Program-made: the position numbers and the translations under genes
Notes under the pieces: model-generated
Told to the model about the DNA's origin: nothing
The model's input: only the letters and a program-made list of their open reading frames with translations
The model's database searches: none
From: Beroe forskalii
Taxonomy: Eukaryota > Ctenophora > Nuda > Beroida > Beroidae
Length of the DNA: 64,000 bases
Assembly (NCBI GenBank): GCA_011033025.1
Contig: WFMF01000046.1
Span: 434,001-498,000, forward strand
Reading direction: 5' to 3'
Part shown: positions 1-17,233 of the stretch, in pieces
Layout of the letters: every line of letters starts with the position of its first letter
Numbering within the stretch: position 1 is the stretch's first letter

Positions 1-340
1 GGTGGATACTAATGGTAACTGGGTGGATACTAATGGTAACTGGGTGGATACTAATGGTTACTGGGTGGATACTAATGGTAACTGGGTGGATACTAATGGT
101 AACTGGGTGGATACTAATGGTAACTGGGTGGATACTAATGGTAACTTGGTGGATACTAATGGTAACTGGGTGGATACTAATGGTAACTGGGTGGATACTA
201 ATGGTAACTGGGTGGATACTAATGGTTACTGGGTGGATACTAATGGTAACTGGGTGGATACTAATCGTAACTGGGTGGATACTAATGGTAACTGGGTGGA
301 TACTAATGGTAACTGGGAGGAGACTAATTTTAACTGAGTA
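1..340. repeat. 21-bp minisatellite (GGTGGATACTAATGGTAACT-type)
   Basis: About 15 head-to-tail copies of a 21-bp unit run from the first base. Because 21 is a multiple of three, two frames stay open and give a heptad repeat of the type VDTNGNW. That periodic open frame is a by-product of the repeat and not evidence of a protein. Copies differ by single substitutions (for example near 60, 148 and 265) and the array decays at 315-340. The window starts inside the array, so its true left end is unknown. Confidence 0.9.
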
Positions 341-424
341 TGGGGTTTTTACTGAGCTACAGGGGCTGCAAGTTGTGGTAACTAATTTTTAAAATTCACA
401 TTTGTGCACAGCTATTCTGGTTTT

Positions 425-866
425 GCAAATAAATTTTATCTCGTGGATACTATTTATTTTAGTATCCACCAGTTACCACTCAGTTACCACTTAGTTACCA
501 TTAGTTACCATTAGTTACCAAATTTGGGCTCCAGTATCCACGAAAATTGATTTTTTACAAAGTGGTGGTAACTGATGGATACTAATTCGTCTGTGGATAC
601 TAATGGATACTAAATGGTAACTAACGGCAATTTTAGTATCCGTGGTAACTGGGTGGATACTAAATGGTAACTGATGGTAACTAATGGTAACTAATGGATA
701 CTAATTTAGTATCCACGGTGGATACTATTTTAGAAAAATTAGCCACCAGTATCCATTAGTATCCGTGGATACTAAATCTGAAATTTAGTATCCACCCAGT
801 ATCCACCCAGTATCCACCCAGTTACCACGGATACTAATGGTAACTAATGGATACTAATTTTCATCA
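425..866. repeat. Inverted and mixed continuation of the left minisatellite
   Basis: The same building blocks return as reverse complements (GTATCC and GTTACC words, 465-545), then alternate direct and inverted through 866. Short blocks such as 690-735 are self-complementary. The array from 1 to 866 is therefore foldback in character, like the two larger palindromes further right. No flanking duplication can be judged because the left side is cut off. Confidence 0.75.
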
Positions 867-1493
867 TGTTCCTGTGGTACAACATTGCCTTAAATGTTCC
901 TTCAATCAAAATTATTGAAATGTATCATTAAATTTTGCGAGGAAGCTTTTTTGACAAGCATCTGTATGAAACACCCTTTACCGAAATTTTCTATGCACAA
1001 CATGTTAGCTTATGAGCATCATAATTTAGAATAGCTCAATTTCTAAGATAAAAAGCTTCTGCAAGCAAAAACAACAACAACAACAACAGCTATACTGTAT
1101 AATGGAAATAAAACTATAAAAATTTGCGTTTGTGGATCATTCGTGAAATATCATTAAACTAATAAAATGTTAACAACTTTAATATTCATTATTCATCCTT
1201 CGTTGAGAAATGGTAAGCTTTGATCAGGAATATTTTCATTCACAATAAACCGTCTTGCCTCTTTCTTCAAATGTATAGCTGATGTATACAAAGAGTACAC
1301 TTATCATTAAATGATGTCATAATCATGAGGTATAATCTGTACAAGAAATCTGAAGCGACCTCTCAAAACATACCAATGTATCTATGTATTATCTATGAAA
1401 AAAAATCGTTTTACACAAAAATCATATATATTTAACAATATAATTGCAACATGTACATACTATATTTTAAGAAAAACTAAAGCACGACTGTTT
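867..1493. other. AT-rich stretch downstream of PPP1R21
   Basis: This 630-bp AT-rich stretch lies just 3' of the PPP1R21 stop codon in gene orientation and probably holds the 3' UTR and polyadenylation region. I see several TTTATT words (AATAAA on the gene strand, for example near 431 and 1107), but none can be chosen over the others. There is a short CAACAACAA run at 1072-1086. No other coding signal is visible. Confidence 0.4.
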
Positions 1494-4400
1494 CTACCAT
1501 TTTTTCCTATTCTGTTTGGGCGTGTCCATTTTCAAAGTCTGATTTTCCTCGTTCAAGTTAACTAATTTATCGTTCATGGCACACAAGTGTTCGCTCATCA
1601 GTGCTATTTGAGACTCGTATTTGTCCTTGGTAAGAGCCAGCTCATCCTCAAGTAATTTCTTCTGCTTATCGTTATTACACATGTCTATGGTGATCTGGTT
1701 CTGCTGTTTTTCTGCTATTTGGAGTCTGTTTCGTAGTCCTTTAGTTTCCCGCTTGTAAAGCAGACATTCGCCTTCTGCTTTCTGAACCTGTAGCAAATCA
1801 TGGGGTAACACGTAACTTAGTGACCATAGGTTTACATTTTAACCTGATATTTAGTCCTGTTCAAACAACAATGCAAAACAAACATTTCACCTATTTCAAT
1901 GATGCCTAGGACATAACACAACTTTTGGCCAAAATCAAACTGTAACCCACATACCGATTCGAGGAGGGTGTTAACTCGGTTAGTGAAGTGAACCCTGATG
2001 GCCTCCTCCCTAAGTCCGGTATCATCCCAGGGTAACTCTGAGTTAGACCCGCTATTAGTAGTGTTATCAGACAAGTCCAGCAGGTTATCTACTGGAACGT
2101 TGTTGGAGTTGTTAGAGTTGGAGTTCTTCATGTCTCCTGCTTCCTTCAGTTGCTGAAATGGGGTAGAAGTTAGGATACTAAACGATGGGAAGATGGTGTT
2201 GATATCATTACAAAAACAAGTTTCTGAGTAAATGACAACTATTTCAATTTAAAGATGTCTTCAAAATGTAAGATGATGTACAATATTTAAGATACATCAA
2301 TAAAAATGTAAGAATATCAACAATAATTAATATGTGCAATACATCAATAATCGGATTCAGCGTTCATGCTAGCAGAATCAAGACAAAGTAATTTCTATCC
2401 CATAGCATGACATTTTCAGGAAAAGTTTTACTACACACGCTAAACTTCTACATTTGATTGGCTTCGAAACAAGAATCAGGCTTCACATCTGGCAAAAACT
2501 ATTCTATTACCAAACGAATTACAAAACTTACATTCTTATTCGAATTTTCCGTCAGCCTCTGTTTTAATAAAATTTATATCTCAAAATCTATTAATCAGTC
2601 AATCGGTCAATAATGTAAATTGATTGAAATGAATCACCAGGGAATGTACCAGTGTTAGTGTTGGTCAAAGTCGAGGTAGAAAATCAGCTAATTAATACAT
2701 TTTGAGTATCTTTTAATTTTTTGTAATATTTGAATATTCTCAAGTACTCAAGTAGTATGCTTAATATTTACCTTCTGAGCCTTGTCAAGTTTAATGTTCA
2801 GTAGTTGGGCTTCCAACATCCAGTGTTCTTTGCTCTGTTCCAGCTTTGCAATCTTCTCCTTAGCGCTTTGCAACTGAATGATTAAACCCATTATGAAAAG
2901 CACATACAGTTCAATGTGAGAAATAATAAATATTTGATGAGGTATGTTGGTCCACATTACAACATTGAAATTTACGTTTTAAGGGCAAAATTAATTTCCT
3001 TTTTAAGAGCATTATTACGTTTTTTAAACTGACTATTTTACACCTTATATTGCTCTGAATGCCGCTAATTCCAACCATTCCCCCTAAGCCCCTACCTGAG
3101 AATTAAGTTGATTTGGCGGTGGTGCGTGCAGGGATTCAGGCGTGGTGGCAGTGGTGAGAGCCGTCTCCTTGGCGGCGTCAGAAGGCGGCGGCAGGGTGGA
3201 GTTTATCAGACTCAGGAAGTCGGAGCAGGATTGCGCCAAGTTGGTGCTGTATACTGACTCTTGCTCAGCACAGAATCTGAGAGATTAGGGGACTAATTGA
3301 AGAACTAATTGAAGTAAAGAACATGTACGTACTTTTCAAATAGCAAAAAAAGAATGATGTAGATACCAAATGGATTCTCATTTTTTTTGGGAAAATAAAA
3401 CTTCACGTCTTCCCCTTTACTTCTTTAGAAGAAAATATTCCCGGTTGCATGTTTAAATTATTCATGTACATTATACCAAAGAACCTAGCCCCATCGATAT
3501 GTCGATACATGTATCCTTTGTGCGAATAATCAGAGGAGGAGAATAAAGCTCAAGTTACAAACTGATAAACAGATTTTCCGACAGTTGTTATTTCAACATT
3601 ATTGAATTTCCTCAGAGTATCGAACCAGTGCAAAGTATACACTCAACACTGGCAATGGACACTGCACAATGTACAATGTACATTGGCCAGTGTACGATTC
3701 ATTGATAGATTTAATATCATCGCACAGCCTTATTACGCGACCCTAATAAATTGTCTCTAACCTGGATGGTTTGGTGATGAGAGGCAAGCTGTCCTCCAAA
3801 TGTCGCACTATCTTAGTGAGGGTGTTAACGAAGGACTGAAGGGAAGCAACACAGCACTCGTCAGTCGTCTTTAACCTTAGAAACGGGAGTTTTATCATAA
3901 CTGAATCGGTGTAAGGAACAGGTGATTCATTTCTTCGATTTGAGCAAAAATATCAGCAGCTATAAAGCGGCGTACCAGTCGATGAAAAAAAAAAACGATC
4001 CTTCAAGAAATATCTCCAAAAAAGTTAAAAATGTTCCAACCCAAAATCCTGATAATGGCGCCCTCACACTCGTCTCCTACCTCTGGGTAGTACAGGGTAG
4101 TTTGTGCGCCAGCACCAGCTTGGGATGCAGGGCTGAGAGATGCGCCCGCACGTTGCCGCCTAACTCCCGCACATCAGCAATGAAGGGCGGGATGTAGCGG
4201 GCGGCAGTGGCGCTGTCTGAGATGTGGGCAAGGTGGGAGAGGGATAGGGCGGTGTTCTGGAGGGAGAGGACGAGGGGTTGGGCGGTGTCGCTGATAACAG
4301 TGTTACACTCCTCCATTTGCAGGGAGCAGGACATCGACATAGACTCTTCCGTCACACTGCAGGAGTGAAATGTCAGGATGAGGGGAATAATGCGAATTAT

Positions 4401-7400
4401 TCAAATGTTGAAAATACCAGAATATAATTGTCAATTGGGATATCTGGATATCATAGGAGTTAGGACCAACTAGTGTTGAATAACTTGCCACATGGCAACA
4501 GTAAAAGGTAAGACATTTTACGGCAAGAAATACCTCTTTCTGATGAGGTTGAAGACCCTGACGAGATGCTCCGTAGTGCTGTTGAACTGATCAGAAAACG
4601 CTTTCAATTCCTCACAAGACTTCTGAAAACAGAAAAGCTTTCAGCAGAGAACAGTGATATTACTGACTTCATGGAAGCGAACGCGATTGTGTCTGTCGTG
4701 CACTTACTTTGGAATTGAAAAGTAAAATCTTCTCGAAATTGCAAACAAAGTAATAGTCATAACTTCACCTATTACCCATGATTTCTTCGCCCCTATTTTT
4801 GATACCACAAAACGTCCCTTCCACTCACCAGGCTGTACTGAGCGCCCCTCACAGCCCCACTGAACTCCCTGTACAACTCTTTAAGAGGTTTGATGTGCGT
4901 TACATTACTCCCTAGCTCCTCCACCAGAGCTTTACTGTGCGGCGTCAGAGCTTCTCCCAACTCCTCACTCTGGGAGAGATGAGACGGTTAATATGGGTAA
5001 AGTGGTTAGAAGAGGTAAAGGAGGAGGTGGAGGAAGTAGTTGAAATAGATGTTTAAACTTATTCAAAGTGGTAAAGGAAGCAATGGGATATCGATAAGGA
5101 GGAGAGTGAAGTAAGTATTTAGTAGAATTAGAAAGAGAGATGGTCACATTTACAAGTAAGTCAAAATGACGAAGATATGCAGATAGAAAATGAATAATCT
5201 AATAACATCCTGCTAATTTACCTGCAGTTGTATTCGTTGAGATGAGTAAGTGGTGTAGTTGAGTAGGGATGATACGAGGTCTGCCACGTAGCCTTCCATT
5301 ACGTGCAGCGTGTTGTCAAGTAGACTCTGAAAGGTAGTAGTTAATCACGAATGAGTGCCAAATAGGTTAGAACATTTAAAACTTCGTGATAACAGAACAA
5401 ATATCGAACTGAATACCTACTAATCAAATATTCCATAGTTCTAAGAACCCCATATAAGCACAGAAAGGAAGAAAACAAAAGGCCGTATCATTATCTTATC
5501 TCACTTACAGCACGTTTCTTATCCTTGGCATAGATGTTCAAGTTTTTACACTTCACTATCTTCGCTCCTTTCGGATGCGGTCCGGGCGAATCTTGACTTG
5601 ATCGACTGCAAATAATAATGAAGTGTTGAATCTTCATATCTATGCGTTAGTGATATGAATCTTGGGGTCAGCAAAATTTGAATTCCTCTTTCCAGACAAA
5701 GCTCCTATTTACCACCCCATACGCGTGAGGTAGTCAATCGTGCTAGACAGCTCGCAACAGGAAACGAGTATTTTCAATTGTGGCGTGTTCCATGGACGAC
5801 TGTGAAGCTCAGGAACATGATATCGAAAAAGTAAGATCAACGGGCGCTCTGAAATTTATCTAACTTGTGATTCCCAAAGTTTCAAATCTCTACCTTGAAA
5901 AATGTGGATTTCTATAAAAATAAACCACACGTATGTGTAAAAAAAGACCAGTTCCCGGAAACGTGAGGCAGTCAGTAATCACGTGACTTAGTTTGAGCGT
6001 CGCGCGCGCATCCAAACGGCTGAAACGCATGGAAACCATCTCACATCGCATCCTTCATTACTCACTACCTCACTTGTTTCATTTCTGTGTGTAATGGTGT
6101 ACAATTGGTTACAACTTTGTTTGTAGGTACTAGATACTGTGTTTTTGTAAGTTTTTAGATTAGAATACAGTTGCTGCACTAATTCCTCCTGAAGACTTTG
6201 TTTCATAGTTTTTCATTTGGCATCATGACTCATGTTAGCATAAAGAAATATTTCTAACATAATCATTTTTCAGGTAGTAACAGAAACAGAAAAGGGAGAC
6301 CAGAGTATGGAACACAGCCTATGGTCTCTCCCATCAGAGCTATCGAAAGTAAAAGCAGTGATCTGGGTGAGCAGAGGATAACTGGGATTTTAATAACGGT
6401 ACGTTTACAATATTTCGGTATTTCGAACTTGCATTCCGATAGAAGGTGAATTACGCTGAAAATCAATGATTTTATGCTTTAATATTGTCAGCACTGGGTC
6501 AAATGACCGGAGTATTGCTGCCTATAGAGAGATTTATTGATGCTTGACACCCAAAATACAAGCTTTCAAAAGACCATACTTTGGGTACACCAAGCTTTTG
6601 TCATATAATAGCTGTTTAGTTGTACGTGACCCGTGGTACACCGGTCACTCAAAGAAATATTTCTAGGAGATCCGATCAATAGTTTACTCATCATCAGATG
6701 AGGAGGGAAATGCTAAATTGAGCGATCTAGACAAGTTGTGAATAACTAGAAACTTATTTACAAGTTTAAAACATTTCCTTGTGTTTCGTTCTGTTTTTCG
6801 TCAGCACTGGCTGAAACGAGCAAAGCATTGCTTCCTCCTTATGTATAGCTCCGCTCGTTTCAGCAAGTGCTGACAACATGAACGAAACACAAGGAAATGT
6901 TTTAACCTTGTGAATAAGATCCCAGTTATCATTAGCACTTGTCAAATCACTTTTTACGAAACTCGGCTCTGAAAGATGAGTTACTAAATGCTTTCCAGTC
7001 GTGATTTCTCTAATATATTCTGATACTACCTGTTAGAAATTGACGGGTCTCAATATAAGATACTGTGAAATGTAACTGTATTATGGCTGCCAACCGCTTA
7101 CGTTGTCAACCATTTTGGGTGTCAACCTTTTTGCGTGTCTACCATTTTGCGTGTCAACCATCGATAAATTAATTTATAGGCAGCAAAACTGCCGGCCATT
7201 CGAGAGAAATGTTGAAATGGTATGACTTTACCTACCCGGCATTTCTCCTATGGGTCACCTGAAATGTGTAACAAGTTTATGTTTAACAAGAACTTGACCT
7301 TTCAATTCATCGTTTTTCTGATTTCTGGGAAAATTTACCCATTCTTATATCAAAGCATTCCGTGGGTCCAAAATCTTAAATTCTTTGATGGCTCGAATTA

Positions 7401-10400
7401 CCGGCAGTTTTGCTGCTTATACTCTTATAAATAAATTTATGATGGTTGACACCCAAAATGGTTGACACCCAAAATGGTTGACACCCAAAATGGTTGATGA
7501 CACCCAAAATGGTTGATGACACCCAAAATGGTTGATTTCACTCAAAATGGTTGATGACACCCAAAATGGTTGATGACACTCAAAATGATTGATGACATCC
7601 AAAATGGTTGATGACACTCAAAATGATTGATGACACCCAAAATGGTTAATGACACCCAAAAATGGTTGACACCCATAATACATCAACATTTCAGAGTATC
7701 ATATGACCCGTCAGGCAGTATCCAAATATATAAGAGAGATCAACCATTTTGGGTGTCAACCATTTTGGATGTCAACCATTTTGGCTGTCAACCATTTTGG
7801 GTTTCAACCTTTTTGGGGGTCAACCATTTTGGTTGTCAGCCATCGATAAAATTATTTATAAGAGTATAAGCAGCAAAACTGCCGGTAATTCGAGCCATCA
7901 AAGAATTTAAGATTTTGGACCCACGAATGCTTTGATATAAGAATGGGTAAATTTTCCCAGATATCAGAAAAACGATGAATTGAAAGGTCAAGTTCTTGTT
8001 AAGCATAAACTTGTTACACATTTCAGGTGACCCATAGGAGAAATGCCGGGTAGGTAAAGTCATACCATTTCAACATTTCTCTCGAATGGCCGGCAGTTTT
8101 GCTGCCTATATAAATTAATTTATCGATGGTTGACACGCAAAATGGTAGACACGCAAAAAGGTTTACACCCAAAATGATTGACACCCAAAATGGTTGACAC
8201 CGTAAACGGTTGGCAGCCATAATACAGTTACATTTCACAGTATCTTATTATGAGACCCGTCAATTACTAACAGGTAGTATCAGAATATATTAGAGAAATC
8301 ACGGCTGGAAAGCATTTAGTAACTCATCTTTCAGAGCTGAGTCTTGTAAAAAGTGATTTGACAACTGCTAATGATAACTGGGATCTTATTCACAAGGTTA
8401 AAACATTTCCTTGTGTTTCGTTCATGTTGTCAGCACTTGCTGAAACGAGCGGAGCTATACATAAGGAGGAAGCAATGCTTTGCTCGTTTTAGCCAGTGCT
8501 GACAACATGAACGAAACAGAACGAAACACAAGGAAATGTTTTAAACTTGTAAATAAGTTTCTAGTTATTCACAACTTGTCTAGATCGCTCAATTTAGTAT
8601 TTCCTCCTCATCTGAGATGATGTGAGTAAAACTATTGATCGGATCTCCTAGAAATATTTCTTTGTGTGATCGGTGTACCACGGGTCACGTACAACTAAAA
8701 CTGCTATTATATGACAAAAGCTTGGTGTACCCAAAGTATGGTCTTTAGAAAGCTTGTATTTTGGGTGTCAAGCATCAATAAATCTCTCTATAGGCAGCAA
8801 TACTCCGGTCATTTGACCCAGTGCTGACAATATTAAAGCATAAAATCATTGATTTTCAGCGTAATTCTAAACGTACCGTTATTAAGATCCCAGTTATCCT
8901 CTGCTCACCCAGATCACTGCTTTTACTTTCAGTAGCTCTGATGGGAGAGACCATAGGCTGTGTTCTTACTCTGGTCTCCCTTTTCTGTTTCTGTTACTAC
9001 CTGAAAAAATGATTATGTTAGAAATATTTCTTTATGCTAACATGCTAACATGAGTCATGATGCCAAATGAAAAACTATGAAACAAAGTCTTCAGGAGGAA
9101 TTAGTGCAGCAACTGTATTCTAATCTAAAAACTTACAAAAACACAGTATCTAGTACCTACAAACAAAGTTGCAACCAATTGTACACACTTACACACAAAA
9201 ATGAAACAAGTGAGGTAGTGAGTAATGAAGGATGCGATGTGAGATGGTTTCCATGCGTTTCAGCCGTTTGGATGCGCGCGCGACGCTCAAACTAAGTCAC
9301 GTGATTACTAACTACCTCACGTTTCCGGGAACTGGTCTTTTTTTACACATACGTGTGGTTTATTTTTATAGAAATCCACATTTTTCAAGGTAGAGATTTG
9401 AAACTTTGGGAATCACAAGTTAGATAAATTTCAGAGCGCCCGTTGATCTTACTTTTTCGATATCATGTTCCTGAGCTTCACAGTCGTCCATGGAACACGC
9501 CACAATTGAAAATACTCGTTTCCTGTTGCGAGCTGTTTCAGTACATTACTTCTGACCTACTGGGAGTATTAAGATGATCGTTTCACCATCAGAATCCTTC
9601 AACTGTGCTCTATTGAATGGTCACGGCCCAATTACACGAATCTCAAAATTGAGCAGTGAAATTGGGCCGTTTTGTCGCCAAATTGGCGTTCTTCCGTAAA
9701 CTGCGCACACGGTACTAGCACGATTGACTACCTCTGAGCAGTTACCTCTTGACAATAGCTGCGTTAGCCGCATCCAGCTTGGTTTGCAGCTTGTCTACTT
9801 GGACTTGGAGCGAGGAGCTACGGCGCTGTTCCTTCGACAGAGCAGCCTCGAAATCTTCCTTTGACGGAGTGAGAGGGCTGATTAAAAGTAAAACACTTCT
9901 TGAAATACTTCTTTTTAACAAGTTATTTTTGGCATGAAATTTTATTTGTTTGCATTACCAATCAAGAATTTCCCGATCGATGCAATAATGTCAATGATGA
10001 AATCAAGAGATCGCTCACTGACTGATTTTGAATATTTCATTCTGAGTGCTTTACCTTTGATGCTTTGAGGATGGCATCATTAGCTTGTTTTGATGATAAG
10101 AGAGTCGCTATGTTATCTTCAAGTGCCTGCACTTTCGTTGAAAAGCTCTCTTCTATCGTTTGCAACTGACAGTGATAAACGTATTTAAAACATCAATGAA
10201 AAGAAATTTAAAATCCAATGAAGTAATTATCAATTGAACATAATGATTTGAAAATCATCCGTTCAAACCTTCGAATGGAGTACTTCGTTTTCCCTTATTT
10301 TCGACTCCAATTCTTCCAGATGAATACTGTCCACATCTTTATTCGAAACTTCTTGTTTTTCCTGCTTACCCTTACCCTGAAACCATGGCAGTGATGCGTT

Positions 10401-11084
10401 ATCATATCTTCAATAACTGAAATATGGAAATATCAAGTCTAGAGGAACGTTGACTCAGCATAGCTGGAACTTAGCCAAAATGTATCAACCCACTTTTTGT
10501 TAAAATCTTTATTTTTAATTTTGACCCACCTTTTTCCTGGTTGCATTCTCGAGATCCTGCCTGAGACTGTCTATCCGGGTGGACAGCTGTTTGTTCCGGA
10601 ACGTCAGACTTTCCACTTCCTGCTCCAGCGTCCGTATCTTCTGTCCCTTCCCTACGTCGTTATCTTTGATGTAGCTGTGTTTCTCTCGTTCATCTAGCAG
10701 GGCTTTCTTCAGAACCACCACTTGGGCGCGGATCTAAAGTGGTCAAAACTTAAGCAATGTTAGCAATTTAAAGTGTACACTGTACAATACATTTGTACAA
10801 ATTTTTAAATCGATACTTAAATCAACAATACCAATGTGCAATATTTATAGATTCAATTTATCAATCTGCCAATCTGCTTCGTAGCAAATGACCTCTTATC
10901 TATTTTTCAAAAGCTGCAAAATTCCATGCTATCTACAGGCACTATCCAATTAAACATCTCTACCTCTCATTCGTCTTACCTGTGCGTACTGATTCGCCAG
11001 TCTGTGGTACTTGGACGACACATCCTCGCTCTCCCTCGAGCAGGAATTAACACTGCTGGGCGGCGTAATGCTCTCCGTATCCAT
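1494..11084 (-). CDS. PPP1R21: PPP1R21 orthologue (KLRAQ-type coiled-coil endosomal protein), 15 exons
   Basis: Exons read high to low: 11084-10980, 10733-10530, 10376-10269, 10165-10055, 9877-9746, 5605-5509, 5326-5222, 4969-4829, 4622-4534, 4356-4081, 3835-3762, 3276-3096, 2873-2772, 2152-1955 and 1787-1494, all with AG/GT borders. Exon 2 carries IRAQ...VLKKALLDE and ESLTFRNKQL, matching the N-terminal KLRAQ coiled coil. Exon 13 carries LEQSKEHWMLEAQL. The last exon carries YESQIALMSEHLCAMN, the family's conserved C-terminal segment. In vertebrates PPP1R21 is a subunit of the FERRY Rab5-effector complex on early endosomes and binds PP1; that role is inferred here by orthology. Reading phase does not match across the exon 4/5 and exon 10/11 joins, so a one-base error, a missed micro-exon or another donor (near 4111) is likely there. 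The 4.1-kb fifth intron holds a giant palindrome. Confidence 0.92.
6781..6905. repeat. Nested hairpin in the left arm, mirrored at 8,398-8,545
   Basis: A segment beginning AACATTTCCTTGTGTTTCGTT is followed within about 100 bases by its own reverse complement ending near 6,903, giving a hairpin with arms of about 50 bp. The mirror copy lies at about 8,398-8,545. It is a small inverted-repeat element nested in the large one. Confidence 0.7.
7441..7850. repeat. Inverted minisatellite (GACACCCAAAATGGTTGAT-type) at palindrome centre
   Basis: At 7,441-7,675, 16-19-bp copies of a GACACCCAAAATGGTT word run in one direction. From 7,738 to 7,850 they run as the complement (CATTTTGGGTGTCAAC). The array forms the turn of the 4-kb palindrome. 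Isolated copies also sit in the arms at 7,098-7,165 and 8,125-8,205, and near 6,545 and 8,760. Confidence 0.85.
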
Positions 11085-11094
11085 GGTAACGCGT

Positions 11095-11145
11095 GATAGA
11101 TCACGTGGGGAATGTCACGTGGGGTCACGAGGGTATCACGTGACC
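11095..11145 (-). promoter_or_regulatory. Cluster of three CACGTG E-boxes just upstream of the PPP1R21 start
   Basis: CACGTG occurs at 11,102-11,107, 11,116-11,121 and 11,137-11,142, that is 18 to 58 bases upstream of the start codon. The third has the context TCACGTGACC, close to the CLEAR consensus (GTCACGTGAC) bound by TFEB/MITF-family bHLH-Zip factors, which control lysosomal and endosomal genes in animals. A promoter role is inferred from position and clustering. The transcription start is not visible. Confidence 0.5.
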
Positions 11146-12188
11146 TCTGGAGCGGGATGTCAGAGGACACGTCATCGACTGTGTGTGCAGCATTCTACAT
11201 TCTTGAGAAGGGATTAAGGTGTGAGGTAGTGGTTTTCACATTTATACCAAGAATTATACCTAAGTATAATTATACCAAATTTGAAATTACTAAGTTTTAT
11301 TCCGATGTTATTATGGTTGCGTTACTACTCAACCGAATTGAATATTTCATTAGCAATCTTTGACGAGCCATCTCACAGTGCACCTTTAATAAACTTTTAA
11401 AGTTCTACTACCATCCCATTCGGAATATAAGCTTTTATTTCCGGCATTATAACCTACGAACATCACTCACATTATTCAACATAAAGAACTGTGAACATAA
11501 TGTGTCTCATGTTAAACACCCTTATAGCATCTACCAGCATGCCACTCTCACACTCACCAGTATACCATGCCAGTTCAGCGAAATAAGAAAGAGAACAGAC
11601 TGATTGCTTTAGATCGAGCAACATTTCAATAAAACTAAAGGTAGAGATGTGCAACCTTTACAAAGTTTTAAAACAAATAAGCAAATATAAAAATCAATTG
11701 CAGTTACATAATATAATATCGTCTGGGATGATAAAGAGTTTAAAAGTAGAAATTCTCGATTCTTACTGTATCAATGTAAATCATAGGCATTCATTGCCTA
11801 AAGCTCTGAAGACAGCTGGCACTGGAACTAAAGACATCATTCAAGTCGAATTCATTGAACGGTTCTCTTTAAGGAAGTAGGTTTCATACATATTTAAGTT
11901 ACAGCTATTTTACATTGAGTATTGACCCACAATATTATCATATTATTTTCTTTCGTTTCAAGACAGTATCTCATTTGCAGACGGTAAAAATAACAGTAAA
12001 GCTCACTGTTTCAACAGTTTTATCTGATAAAATTCGTCATGTCTGTGACGAATGGGGTAATATATTCGATCTCCAAACTTAAATCACCGCTCATTGAATG
12101 AGTCTGTCCGTCTTCTCTCACTGCGTACTGGACGGGGTTTTGCCACTAAAACCCGAGTCGACGAGGGGTTCTGGACGGGGTTTTGCCA
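11146..12188. other. Spacer between PPP1R21 and DHX38
   Basis: AT-rich DNA between the 5' end of PPP1R21 and the 3' end of DHX38. Short open frames (for example 11,647-11,880) have no recognisable similarity and no supporting splice context. The spacer should contain the PPP1R21 promoter and the DHX38 polyadenylation region. No RNA gene or intact mobile element is evident. Confidence 0.4.

Positions 12189-12215
<27 letters not shown>
12128..12215 (-). repeat. Short tandem duplication across the DHX38 stop codon
   Basis: A segment beginning GGACGGGGTTTTGCCACTAA occurs twice (from about 12,131 and 12,172), about 41 bases apart. It covers the last codons of DHX38 (TPRRLGF then stop) and the first bases beyond. 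The duplicated copy repeats the C-terminal coding sequence inside the presumed 3' UTR, so the protein end is unaffected. Confidence 0.7.
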
Positions 12216-17133
<4,918 letters not shown>

Positions 17134-17233
17134 AGTGGGTAATCAATAAGTAGGGTACGGGGAACATTGACTGACATCAGCAGCTCTCAATTGGAAAGGT
17201 TATTGGATAGACTAGTCTTGGAGAAAGAACTTA

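Larger units (their letters stand above)
5725..9734. repeat. ~4-kb palindrome inside PPP1R21 intron 5
   Basis: Sequence from about 5,725 to 7,600 recurs as its reverse complement from about 7,700 to 9,734. The arms pair along almost their full length: 5,747-5,835 with 9,455-9,535, 5,975-6,240 with 9,045-9,310, and 6,480-6,900 with 8,405-8,830. Only occasional substitutions and short indels separate them. The right arm has about 180 extra bases at 9,536-9,714. The centre is itself made of inverted minisatellite copies. No transposase-like frame is visible. A mirrored 72-residue open frame (6,206-5,988 and 9,077-9,295) exists only because the arms match. Whether it arose as a foldback transposon or by local inverted duplication is unresolved; I found no clear target duplication. 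Confidence 0.9.

Noticed and set aside
2..392. Two long overlapping frames reading VDTNGNW-type and MVTGWIL-type repeats
   Set aside because: They are produced by the 21-bp minisatellite, whose period is a multiple of three. Both frames are open for the same trivial reason and nothing non-repetitive is attached.
5988..9295. A 72-residue frame found in both palindrome arms, apparently conserved
   Set aside because: The similarity follows from the arms being nearly identical DNA, not from coding selection. It has no recognisable domain and lies in an intron.
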